Assembly (NCBI RefSeq): GCF_003116035.1
Contig: NZ_LGQW01000015.1
Span: forward strand, 5,404,779-5,468,778
Source of the DNA: Azospirillum sp. TSH64
GTDB lineage: Bacteria > Pseudomonadota > Alphaproteobacteria > Azospirillales > Azospirillaceae
Reading direction: 5' to 3'
DNA: 64,000 nt
A program made the position numbers and the translations under genes. Positions 8,178 to 18,845 of the stretch are shown here, one piece after another (position 1 is the first letter of the stretch; each line of letters opens with the position of its first letter). Under the pieces are notes generated by a model. The model made no database searches and was not told the origin of the DNA. It saw only the letters and a program-made list of their open reading frames with translations.

Positions 8178-8885
8178 CTATTGCGCCTGAACCAACTCCC
8201 CGTGGCGCTCGCACCCGGCCTCGGCCAATTCCACGAAACGCTCGGTCACGTCGTCGGGCTGGGCGACCTTGGTCGGGTCCTCGCCGGGGAAGGCCTGGGT
8301 GCGCAGCTTGCTCGCCACCACGCCGGGGTCGAGCAGGTTGACGCGCAGGGTCGAGCCGGCGACCTCCATCGCATAGGTCTTCACGATCATCTCCAGCGCC
8401 GCCTTGCTGGCGCCGTAAGGCATCCAGTAATGGTGCGGCGCCTTGGCGGCGGCCGACGTCACGAAGATGGCGCGGCCGGTGCCCGACGCGCGCAGCAGCG
8501 GATCCATCGAACGGATCAGCCGGTAGTTCGCCGTCACGTTCAGGTCCATCACCCGTGACCACAGCTTCGGATCGTACTGGGCGACCGGACCCAGCGCCTC
8601 CAGCGCGCCGGCATTGCCGACGACCACGTCCAGCTTGCCGAAGCGCTGGTAGAGCGCATGGCCGAGCTGGTCGATCTTGTCGTAGTCGCGCAGGTCCATC
8701 GGCACCAGCGTCGCCGACTGGCCGGAGAGCTTCTGGATGGCGTCATCGGTCTCCTCCAGCCCGCCGACCGTGCGGGCGACCAGGACCAGATGGGCGCCTT
8801 CGGCGGCGAAACGCTTGGCGACGGCGGCGCCGATGCCGCGCGAGGCGCCGGTGACGAGGGCGATGCGGCCGGAGAGACGGGACAT
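8178..8885 (-). CDS. Short-chain dehydrogenase/reductase
   Basis: This is a 235-residue NAD(P)-dependent oxidoreductase of the classical SDR family. The nucleotide-binding motif TGASRGIG is at residues 13-20, NAG at about 90, the catalytic Ser in IFVTSAAAK and the YxxxK pair in YGASK at about 158-162. DLRDYDK after beta-strand 3 suggests an acidic residue that orders the adenine ring. The substrate is unknown. It lies 80 bases downstream of purF on the same strand, but a strong hairpin separates them. SDR genes often follow purF in alphaproteobacteria. Confidence 0.88.
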   Translation of the reverse strand: MSRLSGRIALVTGASRGIGAAVAKRFAAEGAHLVLVARTVGGLEETDDAIQKLSGQSATLVPMDLRDYDKIDQLGHALYQRFGKLDVVVGNAGALEALGPVAQYDPKLWSRVMDLNVTANYRLIRSMDPLLRASGTGRAIFVTSAAAKAPHHYWMPYGASKAALEMIVKTYAMEVAGSTLRVNLLDPGVVASKLRTQAFPGEDPTKVAQPDDVTERFVELAEAGCERHGELVQAQ

Positions 8886-8927
8886 GGGGACGACTCGTTT
8901 CCTGGGATTATTGTTCGTTCACATATG

Positions 8928-8960
8928 AAAAACCCTCCCCCAGGACGGGAGAGGGTTTTT
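8928..8960 (-). terminator. Rho-independent terminator after purF
   Basis: AAAAACCCTCCC and GGGAGAGGGTTTTT form a stem with a short loop between the stop codon of purF and the start of the SDR gene. A-runs and T-runs on both sides let it work in either direction. It probably ends most purF transcripts. Confidence 0.75.
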
Positions 8961-8965
8961 CGAGG

Positions 8966-10414
8966 TCAGGCGCGAACCGGGACGTTCGACTCGACCGGCG
9001 GCTGGTCCAGCGCGTCGGTCAGCGGGATCGGGTAATCGCCGGTGAAGCAGGCGTCGCAGTAGCCGAGCTTGGCCGGGTCGCGCTTCTCGTCGCCCATCGC
9101 GCGGTAGAGGCCGTCGAGCGAGATGAAGGCGAGGCTGTCGGCCTGGATGAACTCGCGCATCTGTTCCACCGTCATGCGGTGGGCCAGCAGCTTGCTCTGC
9201 TCCGGCGTGTCGATGCCGTAGAAGCAGGGGTGCGAGGTCGGCGGGCTGGAGATGCGCATGTGCACCTCCTTGGCCCCGGCGGCGCGCACCATCTCGACGA
9301 TCTTCTTCGACGTGGTGCCGCGGACGATGCTGTCGTCCACCAGCACGACGCGCTTGCCCTCGATCATCGCACGGTTGGCGTTGTGCTTCAGCTTCACGCC
9401 GAGATGGCGGATCTGGTCGGTCGGCTCGATGAAGGTACGGCCGACATAATGGTTGCGGATGATGCCGAGGTCGAAGGGCACGCCGGCTTCCTGGGCATAG
9501 CCCAGCGCCGCGGGCACGCCGCTGTCCGGCACCGGCACGATCACGTCGGCGGGCACGCCGGCCTCGCGGGCCAGCTCGCGGCCGATGCGCTGGCGCGCCT
9601 CATAGACGGAGGTGCCTTCCATCACGCTGTCGGGGCGGGCGAAGTAGATGTATTCGAAGATGCACAGGCGGCGCTGCTGCGGCTGGAACGGGCGCAGGCT
9701 GTGGACGCCGCTGTCGTCGATGACGATCATCTCGCCCGGCTCGACGTCGCGGACATAGTCGGCGCCGACGATGTCGAAGGCACAGGTCTCGCTGGCCAGG
9801 ATGTAGGTGTCGCCGAGCTTGCCAAGCACCAGCGGACGGACGCCAAGCGCGTCACGGACGCCGATGACCTCCTTGGAGGACAGCGCCACCAGGGAGAAGG
9901 CGCCCTCGACCTGCCGCACCGCCTCGATCAGCCGGTCGACCGGCGAACCGCCGCGGGCGGTCGCCATCAGGTGGACGATGACCTCGGTGTCGGTCGAGGA
10001 CTGGAACAGGCAGCCGCGGCGGACCAGCTGGCGGCGCAGCACCTGGGCGTTGGTCAGGTTGCCGTTGTGCGCCAGCGCGAAGCCGCCGAACTCGAAGTCG
10101 GCGTAGAGCGGCTGGACGTTGCGGATCGAGGTGTCGCCGGTGGTGGCGTAGCGCACATGGCCGATGGCGCTGCCGCCCTTCAGCTTGGCGATGATCGCCT
10201 CGGAGCTGAAATGGTCGCCGACCAGGCCCAGCGTGTGCTGGAGGTGGAACCGGCCGCCGTCGAAGCTGACGATGCCCGCCGCCTCCTGCCCGCGGTGCTG
10301 CAGGGCATGCAGGCCCAGCGCCGTGATGGCGCCCGCCTGCGGGTTGCCGTAGATGCCGAACACGCCGCACTCTTCGCGCAGCTTGTCGTCGTCGAACGGA
10401 TGCGTCGTCAGCAT
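8966..10414 (-). CDS. purF: PurF, amidophosphoribosyltransferase
   Basis: PurF makes 5-phosphoribosylamine from PRPP and glutamine, the first step of purine synthesis. The 482-residue product begins with a 15-residue propeptide that is cleaved to expose Cys16 (EEC|GVFG), the N-terminal glutaminase nucleophile. The phosphoribosyltransferase domain has the PRPP loop RVVLVDDSIVRGTT. The propeptide and the C-terminal YCDACF cysteines fit the iron-sulphur type known from Bacillus. The start ATG 10412-10414 has AGGA about nine bases upstream. It follows cvpA on the same strand. Confidence 0.96.
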   Translation of the reverse strand: MLTTHPFDDDKLREECGVFGIYGNPQAGAITALGLHALQHRGQEAAGIVSFDGGRFHLQHTLGLVGDHFSSEAIIAKLKGGSAIGHVRYATTGDTSIRNVQPLYADFEFGGFALAHNGNLTNAQVLRRQLVRRGCLFQSSTDTEVIVHLMATARGGSPVDRLIEAVRQVEGAFSLVALSSKEVIGVRDALGVRPLVLGKLGDTYILASETCAFDIVGADYVRDVEPGEMIVIDDSGVHSLRPFQPQQRRLCIFEYIYFARPDSVMEGTSVYEARQRIGRELAREAGVPADVIVPVPDSGVPAALGYAQEAGVPFDLGIIRNHYVGRTFIEPTDQIRHLGVKLKHNANRAMIEGKRVVLVDDSIVRGTTSKKIVEMVRAAGAKEVHMRISSPPTSHPCFYGIDTPEQSKLLAHRMTVEQMREFIQADSLAFISLDGLYRAMGDEKRDPAKLGYCDACFTGDYPIPLTDALDQPPVESNVPVRA

Positions 10415-10522
10415 CACCAGAAGTCCTTCGTCCAAGAGGCGCCGTCGGCGCGCGTCAGCACATGCAACGGAAAAAACCACGGTCCCACAAACGTCAATCG
10501 CGCCAAAACCGAGCGGTCAAGC

Positions 10523-11212
10523 TCAGCGGGCGTTGTTCTGCATCAGCCTTTCAAGATCGGCGCGATCGCGGTCCTTATAACCGGTATCGGGCGCCTGCGC
10601 ACCCCCGGTCTTCGCGGGGCTGGGCACCGGCGTCGACAGGCGGTCGAGCGCCTGCTTGGCCTCCATCGCCTGACGCGCACGGTCGCGCGCCATGTCCATC
10701 TGGCCGAGACCTTCCTTGCGCAAATTCTCCGGCACGAAGGCGTAGAGCGTTTCCGCCCCCATCGCCAGGAAGGGCCGGGTCTTCGCCTGCTGGAGCCAGA
10801 CCGGCTGTTCGGCCTGGTTCGGCACCAGCCACAGGAAGAAGAGGTAGGCGATGGAAACCAGGATCCCACCCTTCACCAGACCGAACGCAAAGCCCAGCGT
10901 GCGGTCCAGCGCCGACAGGGCGGAGGCCTGCACCCCGCGCGACAGGCTGCGGCCCAGCAGCGACAGCACGATCAGCGCGACGATGAAGACGCCCACCGCC
11001 GAGGCGGCGTAGGCCAGCATCTCGAAGCGGATGTAGATCTGCGCATAGGGCAGGACATGGGGCAGCGCGTAGAGCGTGACGATGGCCGCACCGGCCCAGG
11101 CGGCAACCGACACCAGTTCGGCGACGAGGCCGCGGCTGAAGGCGAGCAGTGCGGCCAGGAGCAGCACGGCGAAGACGACGATGTCCACCGGATTGACGGG
11201 AAGAGTGTCCAT
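10523..11212 (-). CDS. cvpA: CvpA family membrane protein
   Basis: The 229-residue inner-membrane protein has four hydrophobic segments within residues 8-130 (DIVVFAVLLLAALLAFSRGL first) and a charged cytoplasmic tail with KDRDRADLERLM at the end. CvpA is named for colicin V production in E. coli and is linked to envelope function. Its position directly before purF is conserved in both E. coli and alphaproteobacteria, which supports the call. The tail after residue 150 is Pro/Ala/Arg-rich and probably disordered. Confidence 0.92.
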   Translation of the reverse strand: MDTLPVNPVDIVVFAVLLLAALLAFSRGLVAELVSVAAWAGAAIVTLYALPHVLPYAQIYIRFEMLAYAASAVGVFIVALIVLSLLGRSLSRGVQASALSALDRTLGFAFGLVKGGILVSIAYLFFLWLVPNQAEQPVWLQQAKTRPFLAMGAETLYAFVPENLRKEGLGQMDMARDRARQAMEAKQALDRLSTPVPSPAKTGGAQAPDTGYKDRDRADLERLMQNNAR

Positions 11213-11287
11213 GACCCTGTGCCGATTGCCTGTAGGGATTGATGAGGTGCCGATTGGTGAATGTGCCGAGTGAAGGCGGAATTGCGG

Positions 11288-12736
<1,449 letters not shown>

Positions 12737-12906
12737 AGGTCTGGTAGTCCAATGGGGATAGGGCCCGCCACATATAGCAAGCCATTCCGCCGAATCCTAC
12801 GATTGCAGGGGTGGAATGCAGGGGCTTTTTTCAGACGGGTGGCGTGATAGCTTGTTGCGCTGCCTGCGGATGGTCGCAGCGGCCGAAGGTTGGTCAGAGG
12901 ATTTAC

Positions 12907-13734
12907 GTGACGGATGACGGTTTGATGGACAAGGATGGACGGCGGATCGTTCTGCACGGTCCGGAAGAGTTCGCGGCGCTGCGCAAGGCCTGCCGGCTGG
13001 CGGCCGAGACGCTGGACTACATCGCGCCCTTCGTGGTGCCGGGCGTCAGCACGGGGAGACTCGACACGCTGATCGAGGAGTTCCAGCGCGACCGTGGCGG
13101 CATCCCGGCGACGCTGGGCTACCAGGGCTATCCGGCCTGCAGCTGCATCTCGCCCAACCATGTCGTCAACCACGGCATCCCCAGCGACGACAAGAAGCTG
13201 GTCGAGGGCGACATCGTCAACATCGACGTCACCGTGATCCTGGACGGCTGGTACGGCGACAGCAGCCGCATGTATTTCGTCGGTGAGAAGGTCGGCGTGA
13301 AGGCGCGCAAACTGGTCGATTTGACCTACCGCTGCATGATGGCCGGCATCGCCCAGGCCAAGCCCGGCAACCATCTGGGCGACATCGGCCATGCCATCCA
13401 GACGATGGCGGAGGCGGCGCGCTGCTCGGTCGTGCGCGATTTCGGCGGTCACGGCATCGGGCGGGAGTTCCACGGCGCCCCGCACGTCGATCATTTCGGC
13501 AAGCCCGGCACCGGCGTGGAGCTGCGCCCCGGCATGGTCTTCACGGTCGAGCCGATGATCAACGCCGGCCGTCCCGAGGTGAAGATCCTGTCCGACGGCT
13601 GGACCACGGTCACCCGCGACCGCTCGCTGTCGGCGCAGTTCGAGCACCAGATCGGCATCACCGAGGACGGCTGCGAGATCTTCACCCTCTCCCCCGCCGG
13701 CCACACCCAGCCGCCCTACGGGAGCGCCGCATGA
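12907..13734 (+). CDS. map: Methionine aminopeptidase, type I
   Basis: The enzyme removes the initiator Met from nascent proteins and needs two metal ions. The five metal ligands are visible: Asp in NIDVTV and in YGDSS, His in GGHGIG, Glu in TVEPM and Glu in FEHQIG. I chose GTG 12907 because AGAGGA lies six bases upstream; it gives 275 residues. ATG 12925 (MDKDGRR) is the alternative. The stop codon overlaps the start of the Nudix gene, so the two form an operon. Confidence 0.95.
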   Translation: MTDDGLMDKDGRRIVLHGPEEFAALRKACRLAAETLDYIAPFVVPGVSTGRLDTLIEEFQRDRGGIPATLGYQGYPACSCISPNHVVNHGIPSDDKKLVEGDIVNIDVTVILDGWYGDSSRMYFVGEKVGVKARKLVDLTYRCMMAGIAQAKPGNHLGDIGHAIQTMAEAARCSVVRDFGGHGIGREFHGAPHVDHFGKPGTGVELRPGMVFTVEPMINAGRPEVKILSDGWTTVTRDRSLSAQFEHQIGITEDGCEIFTLSPAGHTQPPYGSAA

Positions 13735-14351
13735 GCGACGACCGGAAGCAGGACGAACAGAAGCAGGGCGAACAGAAGCCTTGGGACGTGCTCGGCAGCC
13801 GTGAGCTGCTGGACGCCAGCCCGTACCTGAAGGTGCGGGCGGAGACGGTGCGGCTGCCGGACGGGCGGACGGTGGATAATTTCTACCAGCTCGACCAGCC
13901 CGACTTCGCCCTGATGTATGTGGAGACCGAGGACGGCAAGGTCGTGATGCTGCGCACCTACAAGCACGGGCCGCGCCGCGTCAGCCTGACCTTCCCCGCC
14001 GGCGCCATCGAGCCCGGCGAGGATCCGCTGGCCGCCGCCAAACGCGAACTGCTGGAGGAAACCGGCTATGCCGCCGACGACTGGACGGCGCTGGGCGGCT
14101 TTGTCGTCGGGGCGAACTCGAAGGGCAGCACCTGCCACATGTTCCACGCCAAGGGCGCCCGCAAGGTGGCGGAACCCGATCAGGGCGATCTGGAGGACAT
14201 GCGGATCGAGCTGCACAGCGCCCGCGAGCTGATCGACGCGGCGGCCCAGGGCGACTATGCGGTGCTGCCGGTGATCGCCATGCTGGGGGCGATGCTGCTG
14301 CCGGAACTGCGCGAGGGGCTGGGCATGGCGGCGCGGACGCGGTCGGTGTAG
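13731..14351 (+). CDS. Nudix hydrolase
   Basis: The 206-residue product has a complete Nudix box: GAIEPGEDPLAAAKRELLEE followed by TGY, with the REL-x-EE-x-G core that binds magnesium. The layout, with a beta-rich head and a box about 100 residues in, resembles ADP-sugar pyrophosphatases (NudF type), but the substrate is not certain. Its ATG overlaps the map stop by four bases, so translation is probably coupled. The first 20 residues are Gln/Lys-rich and probably disordered. Confidence 0.9.
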   Translation: MSDDRKQDEQKQGEQKPWDVLGSRELLDASPYLKVRAETVRLPDGRTVDNFYQLDQPDFALMYVETEDGKVVMLRTYKHGPRRVSLTFPAGAIEPGEDPLAAAKRELLEETGYAADDWTALGGFVVGANSKGSTCHMFHAKGARKVAEPDQGDLEDMRIELHSARELIDAAAQGDYAVLPVIAMLGAMLLPELREGLGMAARTRSV

Positions 14352-14389
14352 AAAGACGGGGCGACCTTTCACCGACCGGGAGGGCGGCC

Positions 14390-14983
14390 ATGGCCCTGCG
14401 CAAAGAGCGCCGGATGACGCTTGACGAGTTTCTCGCCTGGGAGGAGCGGCAGGACGGCCGCCACGAGTTCCTCCAGGGCGAGATCGTCGCCATGGTCGGC
14501 GGAACGGTCGCCCACAACCAGATCGCCGGCAACGTCTATGCCGCCCTGCGCGGCGAGCTGCGCGGGTCGCCCTGCCGGGTGTTCCAGGAGACGATGCGCA
14601 TCTGGGCCGACGAGTCGGTGTTCTATCCGGATGTCTTCGTCACCTGTGCCAAGCTGGACGACCGCGACCGGCTGGCCCGCGAACCGATCTTGATCGTCGA
14701 GGTTCTGTCCGACAGCACCTCCAGCTACGACCACACCACCAAAAGCGCCGCCTACCGCACCCTGCCCTCGCTGACCCACTATGTGCTGATCCATCAGCGC
14801 GTGGCGGTGGTCGAGAGCTTCCGCCGGGCCGGCGACGGCTGGACGCATGAGCTGCTGTCCGGGCGCGACGGCGTGCTGGCGATCCCGGCGCTGGAGGTGA
14901 CGCTGCCGCTGGCGGCGATCTATGAGGACACGCGGGTGTCCTTCGACCTGACCATCCCTGTGAGCGATACCGACAATGCCTGA
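14390..14983 (+). CDS. Uma2 (DUF820) family PD-(D/E)XK nuclease-like protein
   Basis: The 197-residue product shows the family pattern: MTLDEFLAWEE at the start, HEFLQGEIVAMVGGT with HNQIAGN, YPDVFVTC carrying the catalytic Asp, ILIVEVLSDST with the E-x-hydrophobic pair, and KSAAYRTLPSLTHYVL. The fold is that of restriction endonucleases, but the family has no proven role and is common in cyanobacteria, Deinococcus and some proteobacteria. ATG 14390 is preceded by GGGAGGG. It overlaps the next gene by eight bases. Confidence 0.9.
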   Translation: MALRKERRMTLDEFLAWEERQDGRHEFLQGEIVAMVGGTVAHNQIAGNVYAALRGELRGSPCRVFQETMRIWADESVFYPDVFVTCAKLDDRDRLAREPILIVEVLSDSTSSYDHTTKSAAYRTLPSLTHYVLIHQRVAVVESFRRAGDGWTHELLSGRDGVLAIPALEVTLPLAAIYEDTRVSFDLTIPVSDTDNA

Positions 14984-15428
14984 ATACGCCTTGTCCGCCG
15001 AGCGGCTGATCGAAATGCTGGAGTTGCAGCCGCATCCGGAGGGGGGCTTCTACGCCGAGACCTACCGTGCGCCGGGCGACGGCGGGCGCGGGGCGGTGAC
15101 GGCGATCTATTTCCTGCTGAAGGCCGGGCAGCGGTCGCACTGGCACACGGTGGATGCCGTCGAGATCTGGCTCTGGCACGGCGGGGCGCCACTGGAGCTG
15201 TCGGTTCATCAGGAGGGCGGAACGGTCGAACGCCACCGGCTAGGGATGGACATCGCCGGCGGCGAGCGGCCGCAGGCGGTGGTGCCGGTGGGAGCCTGGC
15301 AGGCGGCGCGCAGTCTGGCCGACGGGCCGGAGGGCTGGTCGCTTGTCAGCTGCACCGTGGCGCCGGCCTTCGAGTTCGCCGGGTTCCGGATGGCGCCGGA
15401 GGGATGGGAGCCGACGGAAAAGCTGTGA
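14976..15428 (+). CDS. Cupin_5 (DUF985) family protein
   Basis: The 150-residue product has the DUF985 features: LIEMLELQPHPEGGFYAETYR at the head, AIYFLLKAGQRSHWHTVDAVEIW as the first cupin motif with His and Glu ligands, and WQAARS...LVSCTVAPAFEFAGF as the second. Such proteins are small beta-barrels of unknown substrate. The gene overlaps the Uma2-like gene, so map, Nudix, Uma2-like and DUF985 genes lie on one strand with little space between them. Confidence 0.9.
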   Translation: MPEYALSAERLIEMLELQPHPEGGFYAETYRAPGDGGRGAVTAIYFLLKAGQRSHWHTVDAVEIWLWHGGAPLELSVHQEGGTVERHRLGMDIAGGERPQAVVPVGAWQAARSLADGPEGWSLVSCTVAPAFEFAGFRMAPEGWEPTEKL

Positions 15429-15508
15429 GGGGCGGGTGACCGTCCCCTCGCCCGGATCGCTCAGTGCTTGATCGTCCCAACGGATCGCCCCGGCACCGGA
15501 CCGGGAGA

Positions 15509-17686
15509 TCAGGCGATGGCCGGCGCGGCCTGCGTGCGCACCATGTCGGCCAGCGCCTCGGGCGCCATCGGGCGGCCGAACAGGTAGCCCTGCATCATGT
15601 CGCAGCCGACCGACACCAGGAAATCGCGCTGTTCCGCCGTCTCCACCCCTTCCGCCACGGTGGTCAGGCCAAGGCCGTGCGCCATGCCGACGGCGGCCCG
15701 GACCAGCGCGTTGCTCTTCGGGTTCTCCGGCACGTCGATGACGAAGGCGCGGTCGATCTTCAGCTTCGCCACCGGCAGCTGCTGCACATAGCTGAGCGAG
15801 GAATAGCCGGAGCCGAAATCGTCGATGGCCGCCTGGATGCCGAGAGCGGCCAGTTCGCCCAGCGTCCGCACCGCCACCTTCAAGTCGCGCACCGCCGCCT
15901 GCTCGGTGATCTCCAGCCCGAGATGGCTGCGCAGCGACGGATGCTCGCCCAGCAACTCCTCCAGGCGCAGGGTCAGGTTGCCGCGCAGGAACTGCTGGCC
16001 GGAGATGTTGAGGAAGACGCGGTCGGGCAGCACGCCCTCCGCCTCCCAGGCCGTCATCTGGGCGATGGCGGTGGACAGCACCCAGTCGGTGATCGGCACG
16101 ATCAGGCCGCTTTCCTCGGCGACCGGGATGAACTCCCCCGGCGACACCGGCCCCAGCGCGTGATGGTCCCAGCGCAGCAGCGCCTCCGCCGAGCGGACCC
16201 GGCCGGCCCTGTCGACGATGGGCTGGTAGACGAGGCGCAGCTCGTTGCGTTCGATCGCATGGGTCAGATGCATGGTCAGCATCATCCGCCGCGTCGCCGC
16301 CGCCGCCATTTCCGGCGTGTAGAAGCAGATGGCGTTGCCGCCATTGTGCTGCACCGCCTGCAAAGCGAGCTTGGCCTTGGCGTTCAGGTCCTCCAGCGTG
16401 CTGACCGTCTCGTCCTGCACCGCGGCGCCGACCGACAGCCGCAGCCGCACCCAATGGCGGTCGGCGTAGATCGACGCGGTCAGCCGGTCGTGCAGCACCC
16501 CGGCCAGCGTGCGCGCCTGATCGGCATCAGCCACCCGTGACAGCGCTGCGAATTCGTCGGCGGCGATGCGGCAGATGATGGTGTTGGGTGGCAGCACCTC
16601 GGTCACCCGGCTGACCATCGCCTTCAGCGCGGCATCGCCGACATGGAAGCCGAAGGCTTCGTTCACGTCGCTGAACTGGTCGACGTCCAGCGCGAACAGC
16701 GCGAACATCCCGCCATTTGCGCTGCCATCCGCGCTGCCGCCCTCCGGCCCGCCGGCGCGGTGGCCGGCGAACAGCGCCTCGCACTCCTCCAGGAAGGCGG
16801 TGCGGGTCAGAACGCCGGTCAGCGGGTCGTGCCGCGCGAGGTAGGAGGCGCGCTGCTCCGCCGCCAGACGGTCGGAAATGTCGCGGATGATGCCGACGAA
16901 GGTGACGTCGTCGCCCATCCGCGCCTCGCCGACGCTGAGATGGATGGGGAACACCGTGCCGTCCTTGCGCTGGCCCAGCGTATCGCGGCCGATGCCGATG
17001 ATCTTGGCCCGCTCGGTCCGCATATAGGTGTCGACATAGCGGGCGTGGTCGCGGGAGAAGGGCGGCGGCATCAGGATGGTCATGCTGCGCCCGACCAGCT
17101 CGCTGTCCTCATAGCCGAACAGGCGGCAGCAGGCGCGGTTGATCGAGCGGATGGTGCCGCTGCGGTCGGACACGATGATGCCGTCCACCGCCGCGTCCAG
17201 CAGGGTGGCGACGAAGCTGTCGCGGCAGGTCACGAACTGGGCGATGCGGTCGGGATCGCCGGTCTGGTGGAAGGTGCCGAGATAGCCGAGAATCGTCCCG
17301 GCGCCGTCGCGATGGGCGGTCACGCTGCCGCTGAGAATCGAGCGGCGGCCATCGCAGCCAAGCGTCGGGCAATCGACCGGGGCCGAGCCGTGGGCCGGCG
17401 ATTGACCCAGGGCGGCGATGGCGGCCCCCAGCGCCGCCGTCACGGGATGGTCGATGGCGGCGAGCGGACGGCCGACCAGCTCCGCCGGCGAACGGTCGAG
17501 CGCCGCCGCGAAATGGCGGTCGGCATGCCGGCACACGCGGTCGCGGTCCAGATAGACCAGCGCCATCCCACCCGCCATCCCCCCATCGTCGAGCAGGCTG
17601 GCGGCCAGCGAGGCCAGGAAGGCCGGATCGCGCGGCATCCCGGCGGCGTCCGCCGCGCCGGACCCGCTGCACTCGGAACCGTTCAT
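15509..17686 (-). CDS. PAS-GGDEF-EAL protein, probable c-di-GMP phosphodiesterase
   Basis: The order is two PAS domains (the second with DGIIVSDRSGTIRSINRACCRLFGY and the PAC stretch VTFVGIIRDISDR), GGDEF, EAL. The GGDEF signature is degenerate: AADEFA replaces GGDEF, so cyclase activity is unlikely. The EAL domain looks complete: EALLRW, LNISGQQF, LEITEQ, IDDFGSGYSSL, KIDRAFV and AEGVET. The net activity should be c-di-GMP hydrolysis, with the PAS domains sensing an unknown signal. There is no membrane segment. The start is uncertain: ATG 17686 (MNGSEC) is used, while ATG 17761 or 17824 would lengthen it by 25 or 46 residues. Confidence 0.9.
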   Translation of the reverse strand: MNGSECSGSGAADAAGMPRDPAFLASLAASLLDDGGMAGGMALVYLDRDRVCRHADRHFAAALDRSPAELVGRPLAAIDHPVTAALGAAIAALGQSPAHGSAPVDCPTLGCDGRRSILSGSVTAHRDGAGTILGYLGTFHQTGDPDRIAQFVTCRDSFVATLLDAAVDGIIVSDRSGTIRSINRACCRLFGYEDSELVGRSMTILMPPPFSRDHARYVDTYMRTERAKIIGIGRDTLGQRKDGTVFPIHLSVGEARMGDDVTFVGIIRDISDRLAAEQRASYLARHDPLTGVLTRTAFLEECEALFAGHRAGGPEGGSADGSANGGMFALFALDVDQFSDVNEAFGFHVGDAALKAMVSRVTEVLPPNTIICRIAADEFAALSRVADADQARTLAGVLHDRLTASIYADRHWVRLRLSVGAAVQDETVSTLEDLNAKAKLALQAVQHNGGNAICFYTPEMAAAATRRMMLTMHLTHAIERNELRLVYQPIVDRAGRVRSAEALLRWDHHALGPVSPGEFIPVAEESGLIVPITDWVLSTAIAQMTAWEAEGVLPDRVFLNISGQQFLRGNLTLRLEELLGEHPSLRSHLGLEITEQAAVRDLKVAVRTLGELAALGIQAAIDDFGSGYSSLSYVQQLPVAKLKIDRAFVIDVPENPKSNALVRAAVGMAHGLGLTTVAEGVETAEQRDFLVSVGCDMMQGYLFGRPMAPEALADMVRTQAAPAIA

Positions 17687-18286
17687 CTGATCCGCCGGTT
17701 GTAGGTCCACGAAGCGATCCGTTTCTTCTGTCCGGCCCGAAAGACGGACCTCGTGATACATCGCCGGGATACCGGCTGACCGAATTCGGATACCCGACGG
17801 TGGTATTATGACCCCGTCCGGCATCTTTTCCAACGTCAAGCGGACGCGTAAATGCAGGACATTTCCGCAACCCCGCCGCCGTGATGCTTTCGCACTCTAA
17901 CGGTTGGAAGCCGAAGCACGATTGACATGGTTCAATTCAGGCCGCGGTTTCGGAAACGGACGCGCACCATCCGCCGCATCGCTACATCTTTCGCGCGTGT
18001 GGTCTGCGACAATTCGGGGGCATTGGGTCCGGCGTGCTGGACCTTCGGCGGTATACACCCCAAGATATTCGCCGACACCAGTTGCCGGCACCGCCGGTCC
18101 GAGAACCGTCCCGGCATTTTTTCAGCCAGTCCCGTCTCTTTGTGCCTGATGGAGGAATAAACCGCAGGTCCCAGGCGTTTTTCCTGACAATGGCCGCAAC
18201 AACCGACCCCCAGGTCGGCTGGCGCCGGCCCGTCGGGTCCGTCAACGGTCCGCGGTTCGAGAAAAAACGATTGGGAGCATTCCGTC
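17687..18286. other. Gene-poor region with terminator-like hairpin
   Basis: Apart from possible upstream starts of the EAL gene, no convincing protein gene is visible. On the plus strand, TGCCGG at 18083-18088 pairs with CCGGCA at 18111-18116 and is followed by six Ts, which looks like a Rho-independent terminator although no plus-strand gene precedes it. A TTGACA box lies at 17922-17927 but has no good -10 partner. This could be a small RNA gene; the evidence is thin. Confidence 0.35.
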
Positions 18287-18532
18287 ATGACCAACGCATT
18301 CAGCCAGATCCGACACACCGACGGCCGTGCATACTACCAGGGCACCCCGCTGTCCCTGGCCGATGCGCAGATCATGCTCAACGACGACATCCTGCGCCGC
18401 CGGGTGCGCGTCGGGGCCTATCTGCGGGTGGATGACGGCCGGCTTGTGCTGGTCAACGGCCCTGCCCTGCACCCGTGGGTCAGCCGGCTGGCCCCGTCGG
18501 CGCTCAGCCCCCGCGCGGCCCGGCCAGAATAA
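18287..18532 (+). CDS. Hypothetical protein, 81 aa
   Basis: ATG 18287 has GGGAG nine bases upstream. The protein is soluble, without signal peptide, and contains GAYLRVDDGRLVLVNGPALH, a pattern of short beta strands. The family is unknown. Its last 29 bases overlap the 3' end of the YnfA-like gene on the other strand, so the two are convergent. Confidence 0.65.
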   Translation: MTNAFSQIRHTDGRAYYQGTPLSLADAQIMLNDDILRRRVRVGAYLRVDDGRLVLVNGPALHPWVSRLAPSALSPRAARPE

Positions 18533-18845
18533 GCGCCGCTCCGCCCAGACAGATCAGCGCGCCGGCCGCATCCCAACGGTCGGGCCGCGCACCCTCGACC
18601 AGCCACAGCCACAGCAGCGACGCCGCGATGTAGACGCCGCCGTAGGCGGCATAGGCCCGCCCGGCGAATTCGGCGTCGGCCCGCGTCAGCAGCCAGGCGA
18701 ACAGGCACAGGCTGGCCACCCCCGGCAAGACGAGCCACGCGCTGCGGTCCAGCCTTATCCACGCCCAGAAGGCGAAGCAGCCGGCGATCTCCGCCAGCGC
18801 CGCCGCGCCATACAGCGCCAGCGTCGCGCCCTGTGTCCGCTCCAT
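18504..18845 (-). CDS. YnfA (UPF0060) family membrane protein
   Basis: The 113-residue protein has four membrane helices and the family features LAEIAGCFAFWAWIRL near the start and GRAYAAYGGVYIAASLLWLW in the third helix. YnfA proteins belong to the same fold group as small multidrug resistance transporters; their role is unproven. ATG 18845 is used; GTG 18857 would add four residues. The C-terminus overlaps the convergent upstream gene. Confidence 0.9.
   Translation of the reverse strand: MERTQGATLALYGAAALAEIAGCFAFWAWIRLDRSAWLVLPGVASLCLFAWLLTRADAEFAGRAYAAYGGVYIAASLLWLWLVEGARPDRWDAAGALICLGGAALILAGPRGG

Noticed and set aside
17922..17927. TTGACA as a promoter for the downstream small gene
   Set aside because: No -10 sequence lies 16-18 bases downstream, and the gene is 360 bases away beyond a terminator-like hairpin.
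17927..18160. 77-codon plus-strand frame in the gene-poor region
   Set aside because: The product is Arg/Ser-rich with no domain, the ATG lacks a ribosome site, and a terminator-like hairpin lies inside the frame.
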